This document shows positions 47,511 to 58,500 of a stretch of DNA of 64,000 bases, one piece after another. The notes below the pieces were generated by a model. That model had not been told where the DNA came from. It ran no database searches and worked only from the letters and a program-made list of their open reading frames with translations. The translations under genes were made by a program, and so were the position numbers. Origin of the DNA: Alphaproteobacteria bacterium (lineage in GTDB: Bacteria; Pseudomonadota; Alphaproteobacteria; Micavibrionales; Micavibrionaceae); NCBI GenBank assembly GCA_002401695.1, contig NVTV01000001.1, positions 358,501 through 422,500 of the forward strand, read 5' to 3'. Position 1 is the first letter of the stretch; each line of letters begins with the position of its first letter.

Positions 47511-48145
47511 CGTGCGCCCTCCACAGCTTTCACAAAATTCCGCGCCGCCCCCTGTGGATCGCTCGCTTCACTCACCGCACGCATCATCGCAACGCCCTGC
47601 GCCCCCGCAGCGATCACATCACCTGCATTCTCTGGCGTAATCCCGCCAATCCCAACGACAGGAACAGGTGAACTTTTCGCCAATTGCGCAAAACCATCCG
47701 CGCCCAGCACCGGTTTATCCGGCTTGGTCAAGGTCGCATGAAATGGCCCTGTGCCAACATAATCAATCATATCAGGATCAAGCGCATCATAATGCGTACG
47801 GGTAAATGCCGTCAAACCAAGGATCGCATCCGCGCCTATGATGCTGCGCGCCTCTTTTACGCTCAGATCCTCTTGCCCGATATGAACACCGTCCGCGCCA
47901 ATTTCTGCGGCCAGTTCAACGTGGTCATTGATAATAAATGCCACCTTCGAATCGGCTAAAACGCTTTGTACGCGCCGCGCTTCATCTGCAACAATATCAC
48001 GCGTACACACCTTGTTGCGAAGCTGCACCATCGTTGCACCACCCTTCACTGCCGCTGTCACGACATCTTCTATCGCGCGCCCTGCACACACAGACGAATC
48101 GGCTATAAAATAAATGGAAAGGTCAAAATTTTTGCGGTAAATCAT
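47507..48145 (-). CDS. thiE: thiamine phosphate synthase
   Basis: Joins HMP diphosphate with the thiazole phosphate to form thiamine monophosphate. From ATG 48145 the protein has 212 residues: YFIADSSVCAGRAIEDVV, GGATMVQLRNK, FIINDHVELAAEIGADGVHIGQEDL, YVGTGPFHATLTKPDKPVLG and VPVVGIGGITPENAGDVIAAGA all match the family. A longer frame to 48181 has no better ribosome-binding site; the site before 48145 is also weak. No TPP riboswitch was found upstream, so the regulation of this unit is unclear. Confidence 0.93.
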   Translation of the reverse strand: MIYRKNFDLSIYFIADSSVCAGRAIEDVVTAAVKGGATMVQLRNKVCTRDIVADEARRVQSVLADSKVAFIINDHVELAAEIGADGVHIGQEDLSVKEARSIIGADAILGLTAFTRTHYDALDPDMIDYVGTGPFHATLTKPDKPVLGADGFAQLAKSSPVPVVGIGGITPENAGDVIAAGAQGVAMMRAVSEASDPQGAARNFVKAVEGAR

Positions 48146-48279
48146 AGAAATGACAGTGCAGATCCAGCACCACGAAGTCAAGAAAAAGGCTCTGTTCTAT
48201 TTTATTTCTTTTATTTTTGGTGTAGAATCTGTATGGTCTACAACCTCAAGCAAAGTATTATGATAAATAAGAGAAAAAC

Positions 48280-48690
48280 ATGAATACAGAATTAGCGATA
48301 AACAAATTTAAAGGCACGAACATCAAAACGCCTTTCGAAATCATGCGCGCGGGTGCGATCATTCACGCCAACATGGATACACGCGGATTAAGCCTGATTA
48401 ACTTTAATCTCACCACGTTTCTTCAAAGAGGCAGAGAAGAAGACGCTTATTCCATTCTGTCTTTTTGGGCAATTGAACCTATCAAGCATCAAGTGCAACG
48501 TTTCATTCAAAATCCGGAAGCAGGACGAGAAGCCCTAATCAAACGCGTAGAAAAACTGATTGAACATTTAGAAAAAAGAAACGACACATCAGATTATTTC
48601 CTTGAAACTGTTTTCACGCGGATGACACAACACATCAACAGAACCCTCGCCGAGGTTTGCCCTAATTACGACATGGCACAAAGCGCGTAA
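48280..48690 (+). CDS. hypothetical protein
   Basis: A 136-residue soluble, helical protein, unrecognised. It begins NTELAINKFKGTNIKTPFEI, has a basic coiled-coil-like helix (REALIKRVEKLIEHLEKRND) and ends AEVCPNYDMAQSA. AGAGAAAAAC precedes the ATG. Divergent from thiE, convergent with sucA; hairpin element D lies between its stop and that of sucA. Confidence 0.68.
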   Translation: MNTELAINKFKGTNIKTPFEIMRAGAIIHANMDTRGLSLINFNLTTFLQRGREEDAYSILSFWAIEPIKHQVQRFIQNPEAGREALIKRVEKLIEHLEKRNDTSDYFLETVFTRMTQHINRTLAEVCPNYDMAQSA

Positions 48691-48696
48691 AAAAAA

Positions 48697-48798
48697 TAGT
48701 CAATGACATTTTCTTTTCTGCAATGCATAAGTGACGACACGTATATTTTATACGTTAGAAACGAAATAACGCTGCAAAAAAGGAAATGACGAAGACTA
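48697..48798. repeat. long imperfect hairpin element D
   Basis: Outer arms pair with mismatches: TAGTC at 48697 with GACTA at 48794, CATTT and CTTTT with AAAAGG and AAATG, TGCA with TGCA. The core GCATAAGTGACG, CGTATA-TTT-TATACGT and ACGAAATAACGCTGC corresponds base by base with elements B and C. The right end includes the sucA stop codon. Confidence 0.82.
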
Positions 48799-51702
48799 AA
48801 CGCTCAACGCATCATTAACCAATGCAGCCTGCTCCGCATGATGACGAGAGTTTGAGCCCGTCGCCGGAGACGCAGCAGCAGTACGACCAACATATTTCGG
48901 GCGACCTGCTTTATGCTTGATATCTGCCAACGCTTTTTCAATACGGCGATCAACAAAAGTCCATGCGCCTTGGTTTTCAGGTTCTTCCTGACACCAAACG
49001 ATATCAGCATTCTTATATTGCTTAAGCTCTCCGCCTAATGCCTCTGACGGGAATGGGAAGATTTGCTCCAAGCGCAGAATAATAACATCCTTAAGTTTAC
49101 GCTTACGGCGCTCTTCCAAAAGATCGAAATAAACCTTACCCGTACAAAGAACAACGCGCTTCATTTTTTCCGGCTTGACCAGAGTATCCATATCATCATC
49201 CCACAAAACACGGTGGAATGTACTGCCCTCTGTGAACATATACATCTCTGAAACTGCCAGTTTATGACGCAACAATGATTTCGGTGTCATAATAATAAGA
49301 GGCTTACGGAAGTCACGGTGCATCTGACGACGCAACACATGAAAGTAATTTGCTGGCGTTGTACAATTACAGATTTGCCAATTATCATCTGCGGATAGCT
49401 GCAAGAAGCGCTCAAAACGTGCGGAGGAATGTTCCGGCCCTTGGCCTTCATGACCATGCGGCAACAACATAACAAGTCCCGACATCCGCAGCCACTTACT
49501 CTCGCCCGAGGAAATAAACTGGTCGATCATAACCTGCGCGCCATTGGCAAAGTCACCAAACTGCGCCTCCCAGATTGTAAGCGTTTTCGGATCAGCCAAA
49601 GAATAACCATATTCAAACCCAAGCACCGCCATTTCAGATAACGGACTATCATGCGCCTCAAACTTCGGCTGATTAGGCTTAATATGTTGAAGAGCCACAT
49701 GTTTATGTTCATTTTCTTGGTCATACCAAATCGCATGACGGTGAGAGAACGTTCCACGCCCAACATCCTGACCGGATAAACGTATAGAATACCCATCATC
49801 AAGCAATGACCCAAACGCCAAAGCCTCTGCCATTGCCCAGTCAAAACCTTCTCCAGTTTCCAGCATTTTGTCCTTATTACCGACAATACGTTGAAGTTTT
49901 TTATTGATAGCAAAATCATCAGGCACATGTGTCAGCACTTTACCAATACGCTTAATGTCTTTTTCAGGCACATCGGTTTCGCCGCGGCGATCATCGCCAT
50001 AGGCAACCTTTAAGCCTTCCCAAGCCCCTTCAAGATAATCGGCGCTGTCCGCCTTATAACTTTCAACGGCGTCAAAAGCTTCGTTCAACAAGGCAATATA
50101 GTCATCTTGAACTTTCTGTGATTCCACCTCGTCAATCACACCCTCGCCAATCAACTGATCAGCATATTTACTGCGCGCGGTTTCTTGGGTCGCAATTTTC
50201 TTATACATGAGAGGCTGCGTGAAGGCAGGTTCATCGCCTTCATTATGACCAAAGCGGCGATAACAGAAGATATCAATAACCACATCTTTTTTGAATTTTT
50301 GACGGAATTCTGTTGCCAAACGTGTCACATAGACAACGGCCTCCGGATCATCACCATTCACGTGAAAAATCGGGGCATCCAACATCTTGGCCACATCCGT
50401 ACAATACGGACCAGAGCGCGAGAATTTAGGCATTGTCGTAAAGCCAATTTGATTATTTATAACAATATGGAGTGTCCCACCCACGCGGTATCCCGGTAAT
50501 TCCGAAATCATAAATGTTTCCGCGATAATACCCTGCCCCGCGAAGGCCGCATCACCATGAAAAAGCAACGGCAAAACCGCCGTAGACTGCACATCATTAC
50601 GCAGCACTTGTTTTGCGCGCACCTTACCAATCACGACAGGATTTACAAATTCCAGATGCGATGGGTTAGCCGTTAAAGACAGATGGATTTTCTTACCATT
50701 AAATTCACGATCACTGGATGTCCCAAGATGGTATTTCACATCCCCCGTTCCAAGCACATCATCAGGTGTTGAGGATTGCCCCTGAAATTCTGCAAAAATT
50801 GTACGAAAAGGCTTGCCCATAACATTGGCAAGAACGTTCAAACGCCCACGATGCGCCATACCGATAATGACCTCTTCCAAGCCAAGTTCAGCGCCGCATT
50901 TCATAATTTCTTCTATCGCGGGGATCAAAGCCTCGCCACCATCAATACCAAAACGTTTTGCGCCTGTGTGCTTCTTATGCAGGAATTGCTCAAAGCTCTC
51001 GGCCGCGGTTAAACGCTCCAATATCACTTTTTTACTCTCATGGCTGAACGTTACTTTATTCTCCGGATTTTCAATACGTTCTTGTATCCATTCACGCTCT
51101 TCAACATTGCTGAGATGTCTGTATTCCATCCCGACAGTGCCGCAATAAACATCTTTCAAAACAGCGATAAGCGCACGCAAAGTTGTACTTTCCAGACCAA
51201 AAACGCCGTTAACAAAGATCGGGCGATCAAAATCACTATCCGTAAAACCGTGATATGCAGGATCAAGTTCAGGGTGTTCCTCAATCGGCTTCATCCCTAA
51301 CGGATCAATATTAGCCAACAAATGCCCGCGAAAACGATAGGAACGGATCAACATCAAAGCGCGAATAGAATCTAATGCCGCCTGCCTTATATCCGCCTGA
51401 CTCGCACCACCTTTATTTCCCTTGGCCGCGGCATCATTTGCCGCCTCTACTAAAATACCATCTGCAGGTGCCACAGCGGCACTTCCAAAATTACGCAGAG
51501 AACGCGTGTTTTCATCGGGTGTCCAGCTTGCCCCTGATAATTCTTTCAAGAGTAATGCTTCACTATCGTTAAGATCGCCAAAAAAGTCACGCCAGCTCTC
51601 ATCAACATTTGATGGGTTTTTTAAATATTGGGCATAAAGATGTGCGATATATTCCGCATTTACACCACTTAAAAAAGTTTTATCCTGCTGTGCCTGTGTC
51701 AT
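48796..51702 (-). CDS. sucA: 2-oxoglutarate dehydrogenase E1 component
   Basis: Thiamine-diphosphate enzyme that decarboxylates 2-oxoglutarate. The 968 residues are of normal length. The N-terminal FLSGVNAEYIAHLYAQYLKNP binds the E2 core; then EEIMKCGAELGLEEVIIGMAHRGRLN, the TPP-binding FHGDAAFAGQGIIAETFMIS, and the C-terminal GHEGQGPEHSSARFERFLQL. The gene seems to stand alone: the paralogous helical pair lies upstream and hairpin D downstream. TPP for this enzyme is made by the thi genes that lie just beyond hairpin D. Confidence 0.98.
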   Translation of the reverse strand: MTQAQQDKTFLSGVNAEYIAHLYAQYLKNPSNVDESWRDFFGDLNDSEALLLKELSGASWTPDENTRSLRNFGSAAVAPADGILVEAANDAAAKGNKGGASQADIRQAALDSIRALMLIRSYRFRGHLLANIDPLGMKPIEEHPELDPAYHGFTDSDFDRPIFVNGVFGLESTTLRALIAVLKDVYCGTVGMEYRHLSNVEEREWIQERIENPENKVTFSHESKKVILERLTAAESFEQFLHKKHTGAKRFGIDGGEALIPAIEEIMKCGAELGLEEVIIGMAHRGRLNVLANVMGKPFRTIFAEFQGQSSTPDDVLGTGDVKYHLGTSSDREFNGKKIHLSLTANPSHLEFVNPVVIGKVRAKQVLRNDVQSTAVLPLLFHGDAAFAGQGIIAETFMISELPGYRVGGTLHIVINNQIGFTTMPKFSRSGPYCTDVAKMLDAPIFHVNGDDPEAVVYVTRLATEFRQKFKKDVVIDIFCYRRFGHNEGDEPAFTQPLMYKKIATQETARSKYADQLIGEGVIDEVESQKVQDDYIALLNEAFDAVESYKADSADYLEGAWEGLKVAYGDDRRGETDVPEKDIKRIGKVLTHVPDDFAINKKLQRIVGNKDKMLETGEGFDWAMAEALAFGSLLDDGYSIRLSGQDVGRGTFSHRHAIWYDQENEHKHVALQHIKPNQPKFEAHDSPLSEMAVLGFEYGYSLADPKTLTIWEAQFGDFANGAQVMIDQFISSGESKWLRMSGLVMLLPHGHEGQGPEHSSARFERFLQLSADDNWQICNCTTPANYFHVLRRQMHRDFRKPLIIMTPKSLLRHKLAVSEMYMFTEGSTFHRVLWDDDMDTLVKPEKMKRVVLCTGKVYFDLLEERRKRKLKDVIILRLEQIFPFPSEALGGELKQYKNADIVWCQEEPENQGAWTFVDRRIEKALADIKHKAGRPKYVGRTAAASPATGSNSRHHAEQAALVNDALSV

Positions 51703-51834
51703 GGCCTAAAATCCTTATGATATATAGTCGAAAACTTAAATTATTTACCCTGTAAAAGGCATAGCCCGCTCAACGCAGCCATAGGGGATCCCCTTATGAC
51801 AGAATATAGACAACTACGTTCTTTTCAACTGTTT

Positions 51835-52383
51835 TTACGCATTTTTACGCAGCGCAGCAGCAATAGAAGATATCGCGCTATCCTCGGCGGCACTGATATT
51901 CATGGGATGATTTGCATCATCGGCGGAAAGTCCGGAAAACTCGCCAACAATGCGACTAAGAGCCTTACCAAAGAAGCCTTTTTCAGGGGCTTGCTCTTCA
52001 CCAAATTCACCGTAAGCTTGTGCAACAGCAGAAGCAATTTCGAGCAGCATTTTAATATACCCCTTAACCTCGCTTTCACTTGCTGTCGTCTTCAAAATAA
52101 GAACTGCCTTTTCACATTGCGGTTCAATATTAAACACACCTTCCGACCATGCCGTCCATTTATCCTTTGAGCGCAAGACCTCCGCAGCGATCTCTTTCAT
52201 TAATTCCGAGCCATCATGTAGCTTTGATATTTCCTTAATACAGGCTTCCAAAGCGCGCATCTCACGCTCGTCATCTTGCTCACCCTCTTCATCCTCGCTA
52301 AAACTAACGTGCATACCAACGCGATAAACCAAAGCGACAATAAGTTCGGCGTCCTCGCCGGAAAAAGAAGAAAGCTGTGTCAT
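51835..52383 (-). CDS. helical protein of a tandem paralogous pair (copy 2)
   Basis: A 182-residue acidic, helical protein. It is clearly related to the neighbour at 52405-52965: both share an N-terminal block (ELIVALVYRVGMHVSFSEDE here) with the YRVG motif, an acidic turn, a middle helix with W-x-x-W (KWTAWSEGVFNIEPQCEKA) and a C-terminal helix near ISSIAAALRKNA. The pattern of helices separated by acidic turns recalls the TerB-like fold, though I see no direct motif proof. It begins 22 bases after its partner ends, so they form a two-gene unit. Unknown function; inserted between sucD and sucA. Confidence 0.72.
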   Translation of the reverse strand: MTQLSSFSGEDAELIVALVYRVGMHVSFSEDEEGEQDDEREMRALEACIKEISKLHDGSELMKEIAAEVLRSKDKWTAWSEGVFNIEPQCEKAVLILKTTASESEVKGYIKMLLEIASAVAQAYGEFGEEQAPEKGFFGKALSRIVGEFSGLSADDANHPMNISAAEDSAISSIAAALRKNA

Positions 52384-52404
52384 AGAGACCCCCGTAAATT
52401 AAGA

Positions 52405-52965
52405 TTATATATAAATTGTATTTAACGCGCCCGCGATCCTACGCAGAGCCTTACGCTCATCCAGAGAAATATTAATGAATTGTTCCCAATCCTTATACGG
52501 CAAACCAACCTTGGCAGCATGCCTTTTCCCTTTCATATAGAACAAGAAGACACGAATTTTATCCATCAAAGGTGTTTCCTTGCCATACTCTCTAAAGGCC
52601 AGCGCCACAGACTCGCCAATTTCGATTAGGTGATGCCTAAAGGCACTAACCTCTTTTACATCGACATGCTCTGATAATATATCAATTGCCTGATGGCACT
52701 GTCCTTCGATTGTTTCCAAATCTTTAGACCATTCTTTCCATTCAGGCTTGCGTCTTACAGTTTCGCTAATCACGTATTGCACAGTTTCCGCGCCGAACAC
52801 CTCTTGTGAATAGGCTGTTATGATACTAGACAGCGCAAGCATTTCCGCTTCATCAGAATCACTTCCGCCCGTTTCATCACTCTGCGAAATGAACAAGCCA
52901 ACACGATATGGCAAACTCACTAATAGTGTGCGTTGTTCCGTAGAAAGTTGATCGAGAAAGCTCAT
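52405..52965 (-). CDS. helical protein of a tandem paralogous pair (copy 1)
   Basis: A 186-residue paralogue of the preceding entry: LLVSLPYRVGLFISQSDETG corresponds to the YRVG block, KPEWKEWSKDLETIEGQCHQA to the W-x-x-W helix, and ERKALRRIAGALNTI to the C-terminal helix. It differs by a basic insert in the C-terminal part (FYMKGKRHAAKVGLPYKDW). The pair is conserved in length and spacing, which points to a tandem duplication and perhaps to a heterodimer. No signal peptide. First gene of the two-gene unit, separated from sucD by a terminator. Confidence 0.72.
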   Translation of the reverse strand: MSFLDQLSTEQRTLLVSLPYRVGLFISQSDETGGSDSDEAEMLALSSIITAYSQEVFGAETVQYVISETVRRKPEWKEWSKDLETIEGQCHQAIDILSEHVDVKEVSAFRHHLIEIGESVALAFREYGKETPLMDKIRVFLFYMKGKRHAAKVGLPYKDWEQFINISLDERKALRRIAGALNTIYI

Positions 52966-53082
52966 GACAGAAAAAATACCTTTGTTGATAACCTATTGCG
53001 CGATACTACACGGAAACGCAGCAAAGCTCAAACCTCTATTTCAGAAACGGCAACAGGACAAAGCTTGTGATTTAAAAAGCAT

Positions 53083-53114
53083 AAAAAACAAGGCACCAAA
53101 ATTAAGATGCCTTG
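53083..53114 (-). terminator. terminator of sucCD
   Basis: On the minus strand CAAGGCA pairs with TGCCTTG around a 12-base loop, followed by TTTTTT. It lies 32 bases after the sucD stop and separates sucCD from the helical pair. Confidence 0.9.
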
Positions 53115-53145
53115 CTCGTTATTTCATTATTTTTTTGAAATAATA

Positions 53146-54021
53146 TTACGCCGCTAGAGCTTCCAATGTCGCAACCCCTAATCCGGCTGGGCTTTCAGAT
53201 ACAATAAACCCTGCTGAACGCATCGCATCCATCTTCGCAGGCGCGGTATCATCAGCGCCGGAAATAATTGCACCGGCATGGCCCATACGTTTCCCCGGAG
53301 GAGCCGTCGCACCAGCAATAAACCCTGCAATAGGCTTCTTGTTTTTAAGGCTTTTATAGAATTCACAAGCATCAAGCTCGTCCGTTCCACCGATTTCACC
53401 GATCATCAAGATCGCCTCAGTTTCATCATCATCCATAAACATTTCGATACAATCGATAAAGTTCGTCCCATTAATCGGGTCGCCCCCTATGCCGATACAT
53501 GTCGATTGACCAAGACCAACCGCGCCTGTTTGTGCAACAGCTTCATACGTCAAAGTACCAGAGCGTGAAACGATCCCGACCTTACCGCGCTTATGAATAT
53601 GCCCCGGCATAATACCGATCTTGCATTCATCAGGTGTGATAACGCCTGGACAATTCGGCCCGATAAGACGTGTTTTAGACCCTTGCAATGCGCGCTTAAC
53701 CCGAACCATATCCAGAACCGGAATACCTTCGGTAATACAAATTGCAAGTTCCATTTCCGCGTCAATTGCTTCCAAAATAGCATCCGCAGCAAACGGAGGC
53801 GGCACATAGATCACAGTGGCATTTGCCCCTGTGACGTGACGTGCCTCGTCCACAGTGTTAAACACAGGCAAACCAAGGTGATCGGAACCACCCTTACCCG
53901 GCGTAACCCCACCGACCATTTTACTGCCATACTGAATAGCTTGTTCGGAATGAAATGTGCCTTGAGAACCTGTAAAGCCCTGACATATTATCTTAGTCTC
54001 TTTATTAATAAGTACTGACAT
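53146..54021 (-). CDS. sucD: succinyl-CoA synthetase alpha subunit
   Basis: Binds CoA and carries the phosphohistidine intermediate of succinyl-CoA synthetase. The 291 residues include [32 protein letters not shown], the CoA-binding [10 protein letters not shown], and the active-site His in [11 protein letters not shown] (about residue 249). Its ATG lies 2 bases after the sucC stop, so the two are translationally coupled and made in equal amounts. Confidence 0.98.
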   Translation of the reverse strand: MSVLINKETKIICQGFTGSQGTFHSEQAIQYGSKMVGGVTPGKGGSDHLGLPVFNTVDEARHVTGANATVIYVPPPFAADAILEAIDAEMELAICITEGIPVLDMVRVKRALQGSKTRLIGPNCPGVITPDECKIGIMPGHIHKRGKVGIVSRSGTLTYEAVAQTGAVGLGQSTCIGIGGDPINGTNFIDCIEMFMDDDETEAILMIGEIGGTDELDACEFYKSLKNKKPIAGFIAGATAPPGKRMGHAGAIISGADDTAPAKMDAMRSAGFIVSESPAGLGVATLEALAA

Positions 54022-54023
54022 GA

Positions 54024-55229
54024 TTACGCGGCCTCCTGCGCTTTTTGTGTTGCTTCCACGACTTTTTGAGCGGCATCGTCCAAATCATCGGCAGAAATAA
54101 TAGGTAAACCGGAATTCGCCATGAGTTCCTTACCTTTTTTAACATTTGTACCTTCAAGACGCACAACCAATGGCACAGAAAGATTAACTTCCTTCGCCGC
54201 AGTAATAACGCCCTCGGCAATAACATCACATTTCATGATCCCGCCAAAGATATTCACAAGAATACCCTTCACATTCGGATCAGACAGAATAATTTTGAAC
54301 GCAACAGTTACGCGCTCTGCATCTGCGCCACCCCCGACATCCAGAAAGTTTGCAGGCTCACCGCCTTTAAGCTTGATAATATCCATCGTAGACATCGCAA
54401 GACCGGCACCATTAACCATACAGCCAATATTCCCATCCAAACGGACATAAGAAAGTTCATGATCAGAAGCCAGCTTCTCATTCGCGTCTTCTTCCGTTTC
54501 ATCGCGCAGGGCGACAATATCAGGATGGCGGTACAAAGCATTCGGATCAAAACTCATTTTTGCATCCAGCGCCATAACCTCATCACCGACAAGAATCATA
54601 GGGTTGATTTCAACAGAATCAGCATCAAGGTCCATAAATATTGCATAAAGGTTAGAGAAAAACTTCACCGCACTTTTTACTTGCGCACCTTTAAGACCAA
54701 GGCCAAATGCTAATTTACGACAATGAAAACCAGATATCCCAGATGCAGGATCAACTGATACTTTAATAATCTTCTCAGGTGAATTTTCGGCCACCTCTTC
54801 GATATCCATACCACCTTCGGTAGACACCATGAATGCGACGCGTTTAGATGTACGATCAAGAACAACGGAACAGTAATATTCTTTCTCGATATCAACACCG
54901 TCCGTTACATAAAGGCGTTGTACTTCCTTACCTTCAGGGCCTGTTTGCTTTGTCACCAAAACATTGCCCATCATGGCTTCCGCCGCAATGCGCACTTCGT
55001 CAACAGTCTTACACAGACGAACCCCGCCCTTACCGTCAGGATCATTTGTAAAGTGACCTGCACCGCGTCCACCTGCGTGGATTTGCGCTTTAATCACATA
55101 TAAATTCGAATCAGGCATGCTTTCTGCTGCTTTCACAGCCTCATCCACGCTCATCGCGGGAATGCCTTTAGGCACGGTCACACCGTATTTTTCTAATAAA
55201 TCTTTTGCTTGGTATTCATGAATGTTCAT
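54024..55229 (-). CDS. sucC: succinyl-CoA synthetase beta subunit
   Basis: ADP-forming-type beta subunit with the ATP-grasp fold. The 401 residues include [20 protein letters not shown], the nucleotide-binding [12 protein letters not shown], and the CoA/phosphate loop in [21 protein letters not shown] lies about 9 bases before the ATG. First gene of the sucCD unit; in related genomes mdh directly precedes it, but here 5.9 kb with three plus-strand genes lies between mdh and sucC. Confidence 0.97.
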   Translation of the reverse strand: MNIHEYQAKDLLEKYGVTVPKGIPAMSVDEAVKAAESMPDSNLYVIKAQIHAGGRGAGHFTNDPDGKGGVRLCKTVDEVRIAAEAMMGNVLVTKQTGPEGKEVQRLYVTDGVDIEKEYYCSVVLDRTSKRVAFMVSTEGGMDIEEVAENSPEKIIKVSVDPASGISGFHCRKLAFGLGLKGAQVKSAVKFFSNLYAIFMDLDADSVEINPMILVGDEVMALDAKMSFDPNALYRHPDIVALRDETEEDANEKLASDHELSYVRLDGNIGCMVNGAGLAMSTMDIIKLKGGEPANFLDVGGGADAERVTVAFKIILSDPNVKGILVNIFGGIMKCDVIAEGVITAAKEVNLSVPLVVRLEGTNVKKGKELMANSGLPIISADDLDDAAQKVVEATQKAQEAA

Positions 55230-55563
55230 CTAAGGAACTCCGTTCAGAAAATTTAGGACAGACATATCAACAGACACGCCGACACTTACCTAATCAGGTG
55301 TAACACTCTTGATTCCATTTGAAAACCGCAAATATCATAAATATTCAAAACAAAATTCGAATTATTTTATTACACACTCCTTTTGACAAAGGGGGGCGCA
55401 TTACCGTACAATAGGGTTTAAGTGTAAATGGGTGGCACTTGTATGTGCGTCAAATGGTAAAAACACGTGGATTACCGCGTAAAAAATAAGTTAAAGACCA
55501 CAAGCAACATACAAGAGAAACCAAATAGTATAATAAAAGCTGGATAAAAAGGATATTTCGAGC
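55230..55563. other. 334-base divergent intergenic region
   Basis: Holds the leader of sucC on the minus strand and the promoter and leader of the 1037-residue coiled-coil gene on the plus strand. Near 55465-55480 ACGTGG/CCGCGT forms a small hairpin with an ATTA loop. A possible peptide of 11 codons (ATG 55454, MVKTRGLPRKK) overlaps that hairpin but has no ribosome-binding site. I see no other structure here. Confidence 0.6.
55383..55412 (+). promoter_or_regulatory. sigma-70-type promoter of the coiled-coil cassette
   Basis: TTGACA (55383-55388) and TACAAT (55407-55412) with 18-base spacing, within a GC-rich spacer (AAGGGGGGCGCA). It leaves a leader of about 145 bases before the ATG at 55564, the only long leader in the window. 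Confidence 0.7.
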
Positions 55564-58500
55564 ATGGCTGGTCCAAATCAAACGGGTGATAAAGACAATA
55601 CAGAAGAAGAACAAGAACTTGCCACCGAGCAAGATGCAACGCTGCCCCCAACGGACACAATCGTTGCTGATACGGTAATCGCAGACAGCGATTCAGATCT
55701 GGACAAAGAATTCAAGCGCGAGCAAGAACATATAAAAGAAGAGCTGAACGCCGCGCAAGATGCCGAACGATCCGTTATGGTTGGTCGTGATAAAAATAAT
55801 ATCGGCGAAAACGCGACATCAAACGCCGTGCTTGATGCCACGATCGCCGCAACTCCTGGCGACACGGCACAAGACATCGAAAATGATGCACATAAAAACG
55901 AGACACAATACGGTTTTGGCGCAGACGCTGCGGCCAAACAAATGAATGACGCCCTATCCGGCGCAGGCGAAGGCAAAACAAGCACGACATTCACGGCGCA
56001 CACGCGCGCAGAAGCTGAAAGACGCAAAAGAGAAGACTCTATGGCGAACATCAGAACAATCGCGATGACCGCCGAAGTCGCCGCCGCCTACGCTGCGATA
56101 GAAGAAGCCCTGCAAAGTATGGGCATTGAGTTAACCGATTTAACCGATGTCTTCGCAGAAATCGATGCACAAGCATCTGAAATGTTAGAATCTCTTGGCA
56201 AAGAAGCTGACGCAGTAGAGACAAGACTTGCCGAGTTGAACCAAGAACTAGACGCTCTCAAAAAAGGTGAAAGCCCCCTTGACTCTGGTGATGATCCAGC
56301 GATGACCACGGCACAAATTACCCTAAAAGAAGCAGAAATAGCCAACGCAGAAGCACGTCTTGAATTAATAAACAATACAATGGCCACGACCAGAGACCAG
56401 ATTCAAGAAACTAAAAACAAAATAGAAACGGCGCAAGAAAGATACGACCACCTGGAAGAACAAGAACGCCACGCAAAAATGACAGGTGACCCCAATAATA
56501 ACCTCGCAGGAATCCAAGCCCAAATGGAACTTGCGAAAGCTGACGTTGATACCGCGAAAGCCTCTATAGAACGCCTCAAAGACCAAGCAAAAATAACCGA
56601 GAGCATCTCGGAACTCGTTGGCGATCTCAAAGGTGAAAGCACGACTTGTGAGGCAACCCCTCAAGCGGAGATTGACAAAGCCGCCCAAATCAGCGCGCGT
56701 ACAAACCTAATCAAAACCCTGACAGCAGCCACAGCAGATGGAAATATTGATGAAACTGAACTCACAGCCATAACAAATGGTCTGAATACGGCGGGAATTT
56801 CCCAAGACGCTAAAAATGAATTTATAAACAGCTTTACCGCGACCAACGGCTCAATCACCATTTCTGATGCCAGTGCCCCCGGTGGCAAAAAGACACTAAC
56901 AGGTGATGAAGCAACCGCATATTTACAATCTCAGTGGGAAGCCATCAAAGAAGAACAGCATGCAGCAACAGAAAATGTACAAGATAAAACCTCTGACGTT
57001 GCCGCTGCCCAAGCGGAAGTCAACGCTGCACTAGCTGAAGTATCAGCACTAAAAACATCTGTAAGCGAAGCCGTAGAAACATTAAAAGCAGAACAAACAC
57101 AAAGTGATGCAGCCACAGCCAGCGCAACAGCAATGGCAAATGTCGATGTAAAATATGACTCCATTTATGACTATATGTCCGAAAACTATCATGTAGACGT
57201 AGGTATAGTGGACAATATTCTAGGGTTTTTTGATGAATCATTTACAAGTGGTGAAAGTATTGATGATGTTGCAAATGATCCAAATAGAATACTAAAAGAT
57301 GCCAACGACAAACTTGTCTATGTCGATCCGGACACACAGAAAATGTATACTCTGGATATTGATAGTGCCGGAAACCAGACAATGGTCGATGTTTCTCCTC
57401 TGGAAACGCTTCAACTTTATCAAAAAATGTACGAGGAAAAACTACTACCACGGAATTTTGTTAAAAACGAAGGCGGGGCGTATGCAGAATACAGCAAAGA
57501 CAACACCTTCCTTGAAAGTATTTCTAAATCAATAGTACCGGGCTTCATGGAAAGCGATGAACGACAAGAATTCATTGAAGCGTATGCAAAACTGGAAAGA
57601 GACGAGCTTCAGAAAGCAAGAACAGAAGCAGCGGAGGCAAAAGACGCCTTAGGAGCCGCACAAGATGATTTAAAAAGCAAAAATAATGACTTAGGTGCAG
57701 CAGACAACAAACTTGTACTAGCGCGAGAACGCTTAGGAATAGTGAATGTCAAAGCCGCAGAGTTCGCAGCAGAAAGCACCAAAAACGCCGCAATTGCTAA
57801 TGCCAGCCCAACAGAAACATCTCCTACTGCCCCTGTTGTAGGACAAGCACCACCGAAGCCCGAACCAATAGACGACATTGCACAAGCACAAATCAATCTG
57901 GAGATTGAGCAGGCTAATGCTGCCCTTAACGAAGCAGCCGACGAAGAAACAGCACAAACAAGTACAAGCGAAACAGACAAAGAAACTGATACACAATGGG
58001 AAACGTCAGAAACACATAAACTCGATATCCCTGACCATGATTTAGCCGATGCGGAAGTCTCTCGTAATGCTGCCTTAGAAAAAGTCGAAATGGCAGTTCG
58101 CAGCGGCGGAACATTATCTCAAGAAGATTACGATACACTAAAAGATGCTCCCGGCATGTCGGCGGAACAACTTGACGATATGATGGCGCAAAACAAAGTA
58201 ACATTGGACAATGGCAACACCCCTGAAGTGGCGAATAATACGGTGAATACACCCACCAACACAATGACGGTTCAGCACACTGCAGGAATACAATTTGATT
58301 ACATTCCAATTCAAACACCAACAGCCCCCGCGCCTGATCAAAACGGCATATCACCGGCAGTAAAATATGAAAGTTTTGCAGACAGCGTGGAATTTACCAG
58401 CACAAATGACCCGTCATCAACCACAAACTCATATGACGCCGTCGCTGTGAAACAAGGTGAAGATCCACCTGTGGCAACATCGATGTTCGCGCAAGCACAA

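Noticed and set aside
48146-48290. TPP riboswitch upstream of thiE
   Set aside because: The conserved CUGAGA and the second-stem consensus of the thi box are not visible on the minus strand; a covariance search would settle it.
51783-51798. Palindrome AGGGGATCCCCT between sucA and the helical pair as terminator
   Set aside because: The palindrome has no loop and no T-run; it would be a poor hairpin.
55454-55489. Leader peptide MVKTRGLPRKK upstream of the coiled-coil gene
   Set aside because: No ribosome-binding site precedes it and it is only 11 codons; noted within the intergenic entry only.
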